A stretch of 64,000 nt of DNA from JABDIY01 sp963803845 (GTDB lineage Bacteria > Actinomycetota > Acidimicrobiia > Acidimicrobiales > SZUA-35). Below, piece by piece: positions 7,581 to 15,269 of the stretch; within the stretch, counting starts at the first letter, position 1; each line of letters opens with the position of its first letter. The translations under genes were made by a program, and so were the position numbers. The notes under the pieces were generated by a model. It was not told the DNA's origin, did no database searches, and was given only the letters and a program-made list of their open reading frames with translations. The stretch spans positions 2,170,001-2,234,000 of the forward strand of contig CAWDNZ010000005.1 in assembly GCA_963803845.1 (NCBI GenBank), written 5' to 3'.

Positions 7581-8129
7581 TCAGCTCGCTGGTGCGGCCA
7601 CGGCGAGGCGCAGGGGTCTGACGCGGTCGGTGGCGAGGTCATACATCGCCCCGTGCACTTCAACGGCACCGGACCGGATGCCCTGGCCGGCTGGCGACTT
7701 CGAGTTGGTGAGAGCGTCCACGGCGCTGCGAACGTTCATCTCGATCAACTGCTCGAGCGTGAGTGTGTCGGTCTCGCTAACGAGCGCACAGATCTGGTGG
7801 GTAATCGGGCTCAGATATCCATCGCACTTGCCGGCTCGGGCCGCAGTGACGGCTCCGCAGCCGGTATGCCCAAGCACGATCAGCAGCGGGACACCCAGCT
7901 CTTCGACGGCATAGTCGAGGCTGGCGATAGCGGCCGGCGTCGCCGTGTTACCGGCAACCCGAACCACAAAGATGCTCCCGGCGGGCTGGTCGAAGAGGAG
8001 CGATGGCGGCACCCTGGCATCTGAGCACGCCAGGATCGCGGCAACCGGCGCGTGCTCGGGAGCGGTGACTCGGTGAGGCTCGCGAATGGCCCGGTGGGAG
8101 GCCATCAGAGATTCCAAACGCTCAGACAT
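7581..8129 (-). CDS. beta-carbonic anhydrase overlapping SulP transporter
   Basis: Product of 182 residues from ATG 8129 (MSERLESLM). The beta-class motifs are C35-S-D-A-R39 and GHTGCGA with His88 and Cys91. A longer reading to 8267 would run deep into the SulP gene and adds no homologous sequence. The ATG lies inside the last codons of the SulP gene, an 8-nt overlap that implies translational coupling. SulP-carbonic anhydrase pairs are a known bicarbonate-handling arrangement, the enzyme working on the cytoplasmic side. It differs clearly from the carbonic anhydrase at 1376. Confidence 0.9.
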   Translation of the reverse strand: MSERLESLMASHRAIREPHRVTAPEHAPVAAILACSDARVPPSLLFDQPAGSIFVVRVAGNTATPAAIASLDYAVEELGVPLLIVLGHTGCGAVTAARAGKCDGYLSPITHQICALVSETDTLTLEQLIEMNVRSAVDALTNSKSPAGQGIRSGAVEVHGAMYDLATDRVRPLRLAVAAPAS

Positions 8130-9876
8130 GAAGGCCCTCCCGCGCCACTGCGGCACTGGTGCGTTCATCGATGGCGTGACGGCGTTGATCCACCGCCTCG
8201 GAGGAGCCGGCGGTGACAGCTGCGACAGCTTCACTGACGGAAGGGTGGATACGAGGGCCAAGGTCATCCCAAATTCCGGCCCGGCGAAGAACGTCGCGCA
8301 CCGGACCCTTCACATCACTGAGGTGCAGCGCAACGTTCCGTTCATCGATCTCCACCATCACCTCGCGCAGCATCTCGGCTCCCGTTGCGTCGAGGTCGTT
8401 GATTCCCGAGGCGTCGAGAATCAACGCTCGGGGCTCCACCTCTATTGCATCGGCGTGTTCGATAAGGAGCTTCTTGATCTTCACGGCATTGACAAAGGAC
8501 AACGCTGCGTCCACGCGGACGATTGAGATGCCCGGTTGCGTTTCGGCCTCAGGGAAGCGCCTGATGTTGCGGTAGCTGTCGGTGCCAGGCACATGCCCCA
8601 GCGCCGCAGTGTGTGGCATGGACATGCGAGCAAAGACCACGAGCATCGATGCCACAACGGCCACGACGATCCCCAGTTCGATTCCCAAGATCAGGGTTGC
8701 GAAGAACGCAACGCTCAAGCCGATGAGGTCGGAGCGCTTGACGGCGGCGATGTGGCGCATCTCGGCGATGTCCACCAGCCCGATCACCGCCATGATGATG
8801 ATCGCCCCGAGAGCGGCGTTGGGCAACGAGCTGAGCAACGGTGTCAGAAATGCGATCGTGGCCAACACGATCCCGGCGGTAATGAGCGAGGCCAATGGCG
8901 TGCGGGCACCCGCCGTATCGTTCACGGCCGTGCGCGAGAACCCGCCGGTGACCGGGTAGCCGCCGAATAGGCCGGCGGCAACGTTGGCGGCGCCAAGGCC
9001 GATCAGCTCCGAGTTGGGCTCGACCTCATAGCGGTGGCGGCGGGCGTAGACCTTGGCTACAGCAATGGATTCCATGAACCCCACCAAGGTGATCACCATG
9101 GCCGTGCCGGCGAGGTTGCCGACGATCGAAGCGTCAACGCTGGGAATCGAGAAGACGGGAAGCGAGTCCGGAATGCTGCCAACAACCTTGACGCCTCGTT
9201 CTTCGAGACCGAAGACCTCAACAGCAGCGATCGATCCCACCACCACCACCAATGCGGCGGGGATTCGAGGAGTCAGTTTCTTGAGAGTGAATAGGCCACC
9301 CAACGCCACGATGCCGAGCACCATCGTGGTCTGGTTTGTGTCGCCAACAGACCGGAAGAACTCGAGAACCGTTTGGTAGAAATGCTCCTTGCCCGCCACG
9401 GAGATCCCGAAGATGTGCTTGGCCTGCGAAAACCCGATGATGATGGCCGCAGCGGCAGTGAATCCGACCAATACCGAGTGAGACAAGAAGTTGACCAGGA
9501 AGCCCAGGCGGCCGAGTCCGAGAACGAGGTGCACGACCCCCACCATGAGGGCCAATACGGCGGCCGCCGTCAAGTATCCAGCGGTCCCCTCCTCTACCAG
9601 TGGCGCCAGGGCTGATGCGGTGAGCAGCGAGACGATCGCCACCGGCCCAACCGCAAGCTGCCGGGAAGTTCCGAACAACGCATACACGACCACTGGGACG
9701 GTGGCGGCATAAAGGCCCACCGCTGGGGGAAGACCGGCGAGAAGGGCATACGCCATGGCCTGCGGCACGAGCATCGCCCCAACGGTGAGACCCGCCGCCA
9801 GGTCGCTGCGGAGGTCCTTCCGTTCATACCGGGGGGCCCAGGACAGGATGGGAACAAGGTTCCGGAGTGAGCTCAT
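8122..9876 (-). CDS. SulP-family anion transporter with STAS domain
   Basis: Product of 584 residues: N-terminal WAPRYERKDLRSDLAAG, then 10 or more membrane spans with the SulP signatures VGPVAIVSLLTASAL and GLFGGYPVTGGFSRTAVND, and a C-terminal STAS domain (about residues 440-565) with LILDASGINDLDATG. SulP proteins carry sulfate, bicarbonate or other anions. Overlap with a carbonic anhydrase favours bicarbonate; the sulfur genes around it keep sulfate or thiosulfate possible. ATG 9876 is preferred over an upstream in-frame codon at 9924 because the latter lies inside the divergent promoter, and a TACATT box 6 nt before 9876 fits a leaderless transcript. Confidence 0.9.
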   Translation of the reverse strand: MSSLRNLVPILSWAPRYERKDLRSDLAAGLTVGAMLVPQAMAYALLAGLPPAVGLYAATVPVVVYALFGTSRQLAVGPVAIVSLLTASALAPLVEEGTAGYLTAAAVLALMVGVVHLVLGLGRLGFLVNFLSHSVLVGFTAAAAIIIGFSQAKHIFGISVAGKEHFYQTVLEFFRSVGDTNQTTMVLGIVALGGLFTLKKLTPRIPAALVVVVGSIAAVEVFGLEERGVKVVGSIPDSLPVFSIPSVDASIVGNLAGTAMVITLVGFMESIAVAKVYARRHRYEVEPNSELIGLGAANVAAGLFGGYPVTGGFSRTAVNDTAGARTPLASLITAGIVLATIAFLTPLLSSLPNAALGAIIIMAVIGLVDIAEMRHIAAVKRSDLIGLSVAFFATLILGIELGIVVAVVASMLVVFARMSMPHTAALGHVPGTDSYRNIRRFPEAETQPGISIVRVDAALSFVNAVKIKKLLIEHADAIEVEPRALILDASGINDLDATGAEMLREVMVEIDERNVALHLSDVKGPVRDVLRRAGIWDDLGPRIHPSVSEAVAAVTAGSSEAVDQRRHAIDERTSAAVAREGLHV

Positions 9877-9882
9877 TCCCCT

Positions 9883-9896
9883 AATGTACGTACATT
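9883..9896. promoter_or_regulatory. 14-bp palindrome AATGTACGTACATT
   Basis: Perfect palindrome lying over the -10 box of the SulP promoter, 6 nt before its start codon. It shares TGTACGTACA with the sites at 4817-4830 and 33144-33155. Confidence 0.6.
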
Positions 9897-9911
9897 CCTG
9901 CCGCTTGGCAA
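9883..9911 (-). promoter_or_regulatory. promoter of the SulP operon
   Basis: On the minus strand TTGCCA (9911-9906) and TACATT (9888-9883) are 17 nt apart. Transcription would start at about 9876, the A of the SulP start codon, so the mRNA is probably leaderless. The -35 box overlaps that of the divergent regulator gene through the shared TTGGCAA sequence. Confidence 0.6.
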
Positions 9912-9933
9912 CCCATACCCCCATAGGTATATT
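9905..9933 (+). promoter_or_regulatory. promoter of the CsoR-family gene
   Basis: TTGGCA (9905-9910) and TATATT (9928-9933) are 17 nt apart. The expected start is 9940, the A of the ATG, so the regulator mRNA is probably leaderless. The CsoR-type operator covers the spacer and the start of the -10 box, indicating autorepression. Confidence 0.7.
9915..9930. promoter_or_regulatory. CsoR/CstR-type operator
   Basis: ATACCCCCATAGGTAT has 5-bp inverted arms (ATACC/GGTAT) and lies between divergent promoters, so one bound repressor could affect both the regulator gene and the SulP operon. It is the near-twin of the site at 4831-4846. Confidence 0.75.
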
Positions 9934-9939
9934 GATTTC

Positions 9940-10185
9940 ATGCAGTTCCCCGAAGAAACATCGGTCGACGTGATCAAGCGGCTACGCCGTTTGGAGGGTC
10001 AGATACGTGGCCTCCAGCGCATGGTCGAGGAGGGTTCGGAATGCCGAGAGATCGTGACCCAGCTCGCCGCTGCCAAAGGCGCTCTCGATCGCGTGGGGTT
10101 CAAACTCATGTCATCAGCGATGAGTCGCCAGTCCGAAGATACAGACATGGACGAACTGGAGAAGCTCTTCTTGAAACTCAGCTAA
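9940..10185 (+). CDS. CsoR/CstR-family repressor with a single sensing cysteine
   Basis: Product of 81 residues of the all-helical CsoR (DUF156) family: DVIKRLRRLEGQIRGLQRMVEEGSEC. The first conserved cysteine is Cys35. By alignment in my head, the later positions that are His and Cys in CsoR (and Cys in CstR) are Ala60 and Gln64 here, so the usual copper site and the two-Cys persulfide switch are both absent. The family represses metal or sulfur stress genes by binding C/G-tract operators, and such sites lie in its own promoter and in that of the CstB-like gene. I infer a persulfide or thiol-electrophile sensor. Its TAA overlaps the stop of the convergent BetA-like gene. Confidence 0.85.
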   Translation: MQFPEETSVDVIKRLRRLEGQIRGLQRMVEEGSECREIVTQLAAAKGALDRVGFKLMSSAMSRQSEDTDMDELEKLFLKLS

Positions 10186-11828
10186 CCGGTCTCGGGGAGG
10201 TAAACCTCGGCGGTATCGGGCGGCAACATCTCATTCCCCAGGATCATGTCAGCGGCCTTCTCGGCAATCATCATGGTGGGGGCATAGAGGTTGCCGTTGG
10301 TCACGATCGGAAGCACGGAAGCGTCGACGACCCGGAGCCCCTCGGTGCCGTAGACCCTCATAGTTGCAGGATCCACTACGGCCATGTCATCCGTGCCCAT
10401 CTTGGCGGTGCAACTGGGATGGAGAGCGGTCTCGGAGTCGCGTGCCACCCAATCCATGATCTCCTGATCGGTCTCCACGGAAGGACCGGGTGAGATTTCT
10501 CCGCCATTGTACTTTTCGAACGCAGGTTGGTTGAGAACGCGCCTGGCAGTCCGAACCGCCTCGATCCACTCCCGTCGGTCCCGCTCGGTGGAGAGGTAGT
10601 TGAACTGGATCGCCGGCTTCTTCCGAGGGTCGGTGGAGGTAATCTTTACGCTGCCTTTGGAATCGGAGTACATGGGGCCAACGTGCACCTGGTAACCGTG
10701 ATCGTTGGTAGGTGAAGTCCCGTCGTAGCGAATGGCGATCGGCAGAAAGTGGAACATGAGGTTGGGATAGGCCTCCTCGGGGTTGGACTTCAAGAAAGCC
10801 CCCGCCTCGAAGTGGTTGGTGGCAGCCGGCCCCCTGCGGAAGAGCCATTGAAGCCCGATGAACGGCGCCCGCCATTTGGCGAGGTAGGGCTGCATCGACA
10901 CCGGTTCCTTACAGGAGTACTGGATATAGACCTCGAGGTGGTCCTGCATGTTCTCGCCAACACCGGGAAGGGCGCTGACCACCGGGATCCCCAGGCTCTT
11001 CAGATGGTCGGAGTCCCCGATCCCGGACAGTTGGAGCAGCTGGGGACTGTTGAACGCTCCACCGCAGGAAATGACCTCAGCCCCTCGGACCTCGACGATG
11101 CGGCGATTTCGCCGGTACTCAACGCCAACGCAACGATTGCCCTCGAAGAGCAGCTTGTTGGCGTGGGCACGCGTGATCAACGTGAGGTTGGGCCGGTCCA
11201 GAACGGGATGCAAGTAAGCCCGGGCGGCACTGAGTCGACGGCCACGGTAGAGGTTCTTGTCGAAGGCGGCGAAACCCTCTTGGCGAAACCCATTTACGTC
11301 GTCGGTGCGGCGAAAACCCGCCTGAGGACCAGCCTCGAGAAAGGCCTCGAAGAGGGGGTTAGTGGCCGGACCACGCTCGAGAATGAGCGGTCCGTCTCCA
11401 CCACGCCACTCGTCCTCGCCTGCGAGGCAGTTCTCCATGCGCTTGAAGTAGGGCAGGCAATGGGCGTAGTCCCACTGGTCCATACCTGGCTGCTCAGCCC
11501 ATTTCTGGAAGTCGCCCGGATTGCCACGTTGGAAGATCATGCCATTGATGCTGGAGCTGCCGCCCAGAACCTTGCCGCGGGCGTGATACACCCGCCGGCC
11601 GTTCATGTGGGGTTCGGGCTCGCTTTCATACTTCCAGTCGTAGAAACGACTGCCGATCGGGTACGCCAACGCCGCCGGCATATGAATGAAGACGTCCCAC
11701 TTCCAGTCGGTCCGCCCCGCTTCCAAAACAAGAACCGAATTGGCAGGATCGGCGCTCAGCCGATTGGCCAGTGCACAGCCAGCGGACCCGCCGCCAACGA
11801 TGATGTAGTCATACTCCGCTTCAGCCAT
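10182..11828 (-). CDS. betA: GMC oxidoreductase, choline dehydrogenase (BetA) type
   Basis: Product of 548 residues, the usual BetA length. The N-terminal FAD site is YIIVGGGSAGCALANRL (residues 8-24), followed by the GMC signature region HARGKVLGGSSSINGM and the C-terminal catalytic histidine region LHPSCTAKMG. These flavoenzymes oxidise choline to betaine aldehyde, or other primary alcohols. No betaine aldehyde dehydrogenase or choline transporter is adjacent, so the substrate is not proven. A TAGACT box 5 nt before the ATG may drive a leaderless mRNA. Confidence 0.82.
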   Translation of the reverse strand: MAEAEYDYIIVGGGSAGCALANRLSADPANSVLVLEAGRTDWKWDVFIHMPAALAYPIGSRFYDWKYESEPEPHMNGRRVYHARGKVLGGSSSINGMIFQRGNPGDFQKWAEQPGMDQWDYAHCLPYFKRMENCLAGEDEWRGGDGPLILERGPATNPLFEAFLEAGPQAGFRRTDDVNGFRQEGFAAFDKNLYRGRRLSAARAYLHPVLDRPNLTLITRAHANKLLFEGNRCVGVEYRRNRRIVEVRGAEVISCGGAFNSPQLLQLSGIGDSDHLKSLGIPVVSALPGVGENMQDHLEVYIQYSCKEPVSMQPYLAKWRAPFIGLQWLFRRGPAATNHFEAGAFLKSNPEEAYPNLMFHFLPIAIRYDGTSPTNDHGYQVHVGPMYSDSKGSVKITSTDPRKKPAIQFNYLSTERDRREWIEAVRTARRVLNQPAFEKYNGGEISPGPSVETDQEIMDWVARDSETALHPSCTAKMGTDDMAVVDPATMRVYGTEGLRVVDASVLPIVTNGNLYAPTMMIAEKAADMILGNEMLPPDTAEVYLPETG

Positions 11829-11861
11829 TCGGAAGTCTACAAGCGGCAGGAAACTGGCCGC

Positions 11862-12791
11862 TCAGCGGATCTCAAAGGTGTCGATCGCCCGGCCGCCATG
11901 GTCAATCGCCTGACCCAGGATCCGGTCGGAGTAGATCGCCAGATCAACAAAACTGTAGGTCGACCAAGACACGGCCGTCAGCTCGTTCCGACCCGCAGGC
12001 CGAAGCTTGGCAGCCGCGCCGGTCACGATGTAGGTAATGCCGTTGATCGGGATCGTCCGTTGGTAATCGTGATCGTGTCCCGCGAAGACCACCGATACTC
12101 CGTACCGCTCAAAAAGTGGAACGAAGTTGTCTTGCACTGCAAGTTCATCACCATGGTGTCCAGCCGAGAACGCGGGATGGTGCATCGTCACGATCGTCCA
12201 CCTCGGCCGATTACCGGCAAGGACAGACTCCAAGAAGAGCAGCTGTTCTGGATTCTCCGCCTGGTTGGAGTCGAGCCCGACGACCAGCGTGTCGCTGCCC
12301 ACCATCTCTGAGTACCACGCCCCAGGGAGACCAAAGGCTTCAATCTGGGCATCTCGGTAACCGAAGTCCACGTCGTGATTGCCGAGAACGGGAAGCAGTC
12401 TGGTCCTGCCATCGAGAACAGAAGAAAACGGGTCGATCACCTTTTCCTGGAGTTGGTCGATCTCACCCTCGGGATAGATGTTGTCTCCCAACAGCAGAAG
12501 CGCCGCAAAGTCGAGCTGCTCGTCCAGTGAATCCATCACCTCTGCCGTGCGGTAGGCCTCCACTTCACCGGTCCCCACATCCCCGGCCACAGCCAGGCGG
12601 ATCAGCTGAGGAGTATCCGGCTCGGGCCTGATATCGATGAGCTCCTCGGTAACTTCGGGAGCACCTATGTCATTGGAGAAATAGGAATCGATGTACTGGC
12701 GGGAGCGCCATGCCGGCACGGCGAAAAGAACCAACATGCCCGCCACCCCGAGAAGGGCCAACGACCGCCGGCGCAAAGCTTCAGTTCTCAC
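11862..12791 (-). CDS. membrane-anchored metallophosphoesterase
   Basis: About 309 residues from GTG 12791. One hydrophobic anchor (LALLGVAGMLVLFAVPAW) is followed by a calcineurin-like phosphoesterase domain, showing AGDVGTG, LLLGDNIYPEG, LGNHD, MHHPAF and FAGHDHDYQR, the full set of metal-binding motifs, as in purple-acid-phosphatase-like proteins. The domain should lie outside the membrane. An upstream in-frame GTG at 12908 would add 39 residues overlapping the neighbouring promoter; a CAGACT box 6 nt before 12791 supports the shorter form. The physiological substrate is unknown. Confidence 0.78.
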   Translation of the reverse strand: MRTEALRRRSLALLGVAGMLVLFAVPAWRSRQYIDSYFSNDIGAPEVTEELIDIRPEPDTPQLIRLAVAGDVGTGEVEAYRTAEVMDSLDEQLDFAALLLLGDNIYPEGEIDQLQEKVIDPFSSVLDGRTRLLPVLGNHDVDFGYRDAQIEAFGLPGAWYSEMVGSDTLVVGLDSNQAENPEQLLFLESVLAGNRPRWTIVTMHHPAFSAGHHGDELAVQDNFVPLFERYGVSVVFAGHDHDYQRTIPINGITYIVTGAAAKLRPAGRNELTAVSWSTYSFVDLAIYSDRILGQAIDHGGRAIDTFEIR

Positions 12792-12909
12792 AACGTCAGT
12801 CTGCCCTATAGAGGCGGCAATGGAGCGGCGCACCGGTGGGCGAATCAACGCTCCATCGAACCAATTAGCAAAAAATCGCCGTTGTGGTAGGTTCGTTTTG
12901 CAGAACACT

Positions 12910-12928
12910 CACAGGGGTTGATCCTGTG
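12910..12928. promoter_or_regulatory. inverted repeat upstream of pyrimidine catabolism genes
   Basis: CACAGG and CCTGTG form perfect 6-bp arms around 7 nt, 28 nt before the start of the beta-ureidopropionase gene. It is placed like an operator or a leader hairpin. No regulator gene adjoins it. Confidence 0.4.
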
Positions 12929-12955
12929 AAACACAACTGAACGGAAGAGGTTGAC

Positions 12956-13789
12956 GTGGTCAAGGCAGCAATCGTTCAAACGGGATGGACCGGCAGCAAA
13001 GAGTCCATGATCGACGTACATGAGAAGTACATGCGCGAAGCCGCCGCCGCCGGTGTGAAAGTGATGTGTTTCCAGGAACTGTTCTATGGCCCATACTTCT
13101 GCCAGGTCCAGGAGACGGAGTACTACTCCTATGCCGAGGCGATCCCCGATGGTCCCACCACCAAGCGGTTCCAAGAACTCGCCAAAGAGCTAGGCATGGT
13201 CTTGGTACTGCCCATGTATGAAGAGGAGCAGCCCGGGATCCTCTACAACACCGCAGCGGTGATCGATGCCGACGGCAGTTACCTGGGCAAATATCGCAAG
13301 ACCCACATTCCCCAGGTCAAAGGGTTCTGGGAGAAGTTCTACTTCCGCCCCGGCAACCTCGGTTATCCGGTGTTCCAGACCGCGGTTGGCACCGTTGGCG
13401 TCTACATCTGTTACGACCGCCACTTTCCCGAAGGCTGGCGAGCGCTGGGACTGGCTGGCGCCCAGATCGTCTTCAATCCCTCAGCCACCAGCCGGGGTCT
13501 GTCGGCGTACCTGTGGCAGTTGGAACAGACCGCGGCCGCGGCGGCCAACATGTACTACGTGGGCGCAATCAACCGGGTTGGTGTTGAACCGCTTGGCGAC
13601 AACGACTTCTACGGCACATCCTATTTTGCCAACCCACGAGGCCAGTTCGTCGATGGCACAGCCAGCGACCAAGAGGAAGAACTGGTAATCCGCGACCTCG
13701 ACCTCAACCTGATCGATGAAACCAGGGCCCAATGGGCCTTCTACCGGGACCGCCGACCAGACATGTACGGCCCCCTCACCCAAGCCTGA
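12956..13789 (+). CDS. beta-ureidopropionase / N-carbamoyl amidohydrolase (nitrilase family)
   Basis: Product of 277 residues, nitrilase superfamily. The catalytic triad is visible: Glu41 in FQELFYGPYF, Lys115 in GKYRKTHIP and Cys152 in YICYDRHFPEGWR. The family hydrolyses N-carbamoyl compounds, here most likely N-carbamoyl-beta-alanine to beta-alanine, CO2 and ammonia, because a dihydropyrimidinase gene follows 14 nt downstream. The start is GTG 12956 with AGAGG 5 nt upstream. N-carbamoylputrescine amidase is the main alternative. Confidence 0.85.
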   Translation: MVKAAIVQTGWTGSKESMIDVHEKYMREAAAAGVKVMCFQELFYGPYFCQVQETEYYSYAEAIPDGPTTKRFQELAKELGMVLVLPMYEEEQPGILYNTAAVIDADGSYLGKYRKTHIPQVKGFWEKFYFRPGNLGYPVFQTAVGTVGVYICYDRHFPEGWRALGLAGAQIVFNPSATSRGLSAYLWQLEQTAAAAANMYYVGAINRVGVEPLGDNDFYGTSYFANPRGQFVDGTASDQEEELVIRDLDLNLIDETRAQWAFYRDRRPDMYGPLTQA

Positions 13790-13803
13790 ACGGAGATCTC
13801 GCC

Positions 13804-15216
13804 ATGACCACGCTTATCAAAGGTGGAACAGTAATCAGCTCCACCGGGACCGAACTCAACGACGTACTGATCGACGGCGAGACCATCGTTGCCGTGCTCA
13901 GTCCCGGATGTGACGTGGCCCAGAGCGCAGAAGCCGGAGCGGAACGGGTGATCGACGCCACCGGCCGATACGTGATCCCGGGCGGTGTTGACGTGCACAC
14001 CCACATGGCTCTGCCCTTCGGTGGAACCGTGGCCTCGGACGACTTCGAGAGCGGAACTCGGGCGGCCGCATGGGGCGGCACAACTACCATCGTCGACTTC
14101 GCAACCCAGGCGTTCGGCCAGAATGTACGGGAGTGCTACGACGCCCGACTGGCAGAGGCCCAGGATCAGTGCGCCATCGACTACGGCTTCCACATGATCA
14201 TCGGTGACGTAAACGATGCGTCGCTGAAAGAGATGGACCTACTCGTCAACGAGGGGGTGACCAGCTTCAAGCTGTTCATGGCCTACCCCGGTGTCTTTCT
14301 TTCCGATGACGGGCAGATCCTCCGGGCGATGCAGCAGGTCGCCGGCAACGGTGGTTTGCTCATGATGCATGCCGAAAATGGGCTGGCCATCGATGTGCTG
14401 GCCCAGCAGGCCTATGAGCGAGGCGAGACCAGCCCGGTCAACCATGGCTATGTGCGGCGCGCCGAGTTCGAGAGCGAGGCCACTCACCGCGCCATCCAGC
14501 TGGCCAAAGTGGGAGCCGCTCCGCTCTACATTGTCCATCTTTCCGCTTCAGAAGCTTTGGAGCAGGTGGCGATCGCCCGCAACAAGGGGGCCAACGTTTT
14601 CGCCGAGACGTGCCCGCAATACCTCTACTTCAATCTCGAAGACCACCTCGGCAAAGAGGGTTTCGAGGGTGCCAAGTACGTCTGCTCCACACCGATACGC
14701 ACCAAGCACGCACACCATCAGGAAGACCTCTGGACCGGCCTGAGGACCAACGACCTCAGCGTAGTCTCCACCGACCACTGCCCTTTCTGCATGAAGGAAC
14801 AAAAGGAGCTTGGCACCGAAGACTTCCGCGCCATCCCCAACGGGATCGGCGGCGTTGAACACCGGATGGACATGATCTACCAAGGCGTCACCCAGGGCCA
14901 GATAAGCCTGGCCCGCTGGGTGGAGTTGTGTTCCACAACCCCAGCCCGGATGATGGGCCTCTACCCCAAGAAGGGCGTCATCCAACCCGGTTCCGATGCC
15001 GACATCGTCCTCTACAACCCCAACCACGAGTGGACCATCAGTGTGGAAAACCATCACATGAACATTGACCACTCCGCCTATGAAGGCATCACCGTTCCCG
15101 GCAAAGTGGAGACGGTTCTCTCCCGGGGTCGAGTGATCCTCGACGGCGGCGAATACCTCGGCAGTAAGGGCCACGGGCAGCTCGTCCCCCGAGGTCTCAG
15201 CAGCTACTTGATCTAA
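13804..15216 (+). CDS. dihydropyrimidinase (D-hydantoinase)
   Basis: Product of 470 residues from ATG 13804, preceded by GGAG. It is an amidohydrolase-fold cyclic amidase: H65-T-H67 metal ligands, the carboxylated-lysine motif SFKLFMAYPG (Lys156), MMHAENG with His189, a later IVHLSA histidine, and STDHCPF with the final Asp. It opens the ring of dihydrouracil or dihydrothymine to N-carbamoyl-beta-amino acids, the substrate of the preceding gene product. The order of enzymes matches the reductive pyrimidine degradation pathway. Hydantoin hydrolysis is a possible side activity. Confidence 0.92.
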   Translation: MTTLIKGGTVISSTGTELNDVLIDGETIVAVLSPGCDVAQSAEAGAERVIDATGRYVIPGGVDVHTHMALPFGGTVASDDFESGTRAAAWGGTTTIVDFATQAFGQNVRECYDARLAEAQDQCAIDYGFHMIIGDVNDASLKEMDLLVNEGVTSFKLFMAYPGVFLSDDGQILRAMQQVAGNGGLLMMHAENGLAIDVLAQQAYERGETSPVNHGYVRRAEFESEATHRAIQLAKVGAAPLYIVHLSASEALEQVAIARNKGANVFAETCPQYLYFNLEDHLGKEGFEGAKYVCSTPIRTKHAHHQEDLWTGLRTNDLSVVSTDHCPFCMKEQKELGTEDFRAIPNGIGGVEHRMDMIYQGVTQGQISLARWVELCSTTPARMMGLYPKKGVIQPGSDADIVLYNPNHEWTISVENHHMNIDHSAYEGITVPGKVETVLSRGRVILDGGEYLGSKGHGQLVPRGLSSYLI

Positions 15217-15269
15217 GCCACCACGACTGGCGGTACTGCCGCTCAGTCCTCATCAGCAAAGGCGTCCCC

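Noticed and set aside
10749..12311. Plus-strand open frame of about 520 codons
   Set aside because: It is antisense to the BetA-like and phosphoesterase genes, whose protein motifs are unmistakable; the frame exists only because of high G+C.
12845..13174. Minus-strand frame over the beta-ureidopropionase start
   Set aside because: It covers the promoter and the opposite strand of a gene with an intact catalytic triad.
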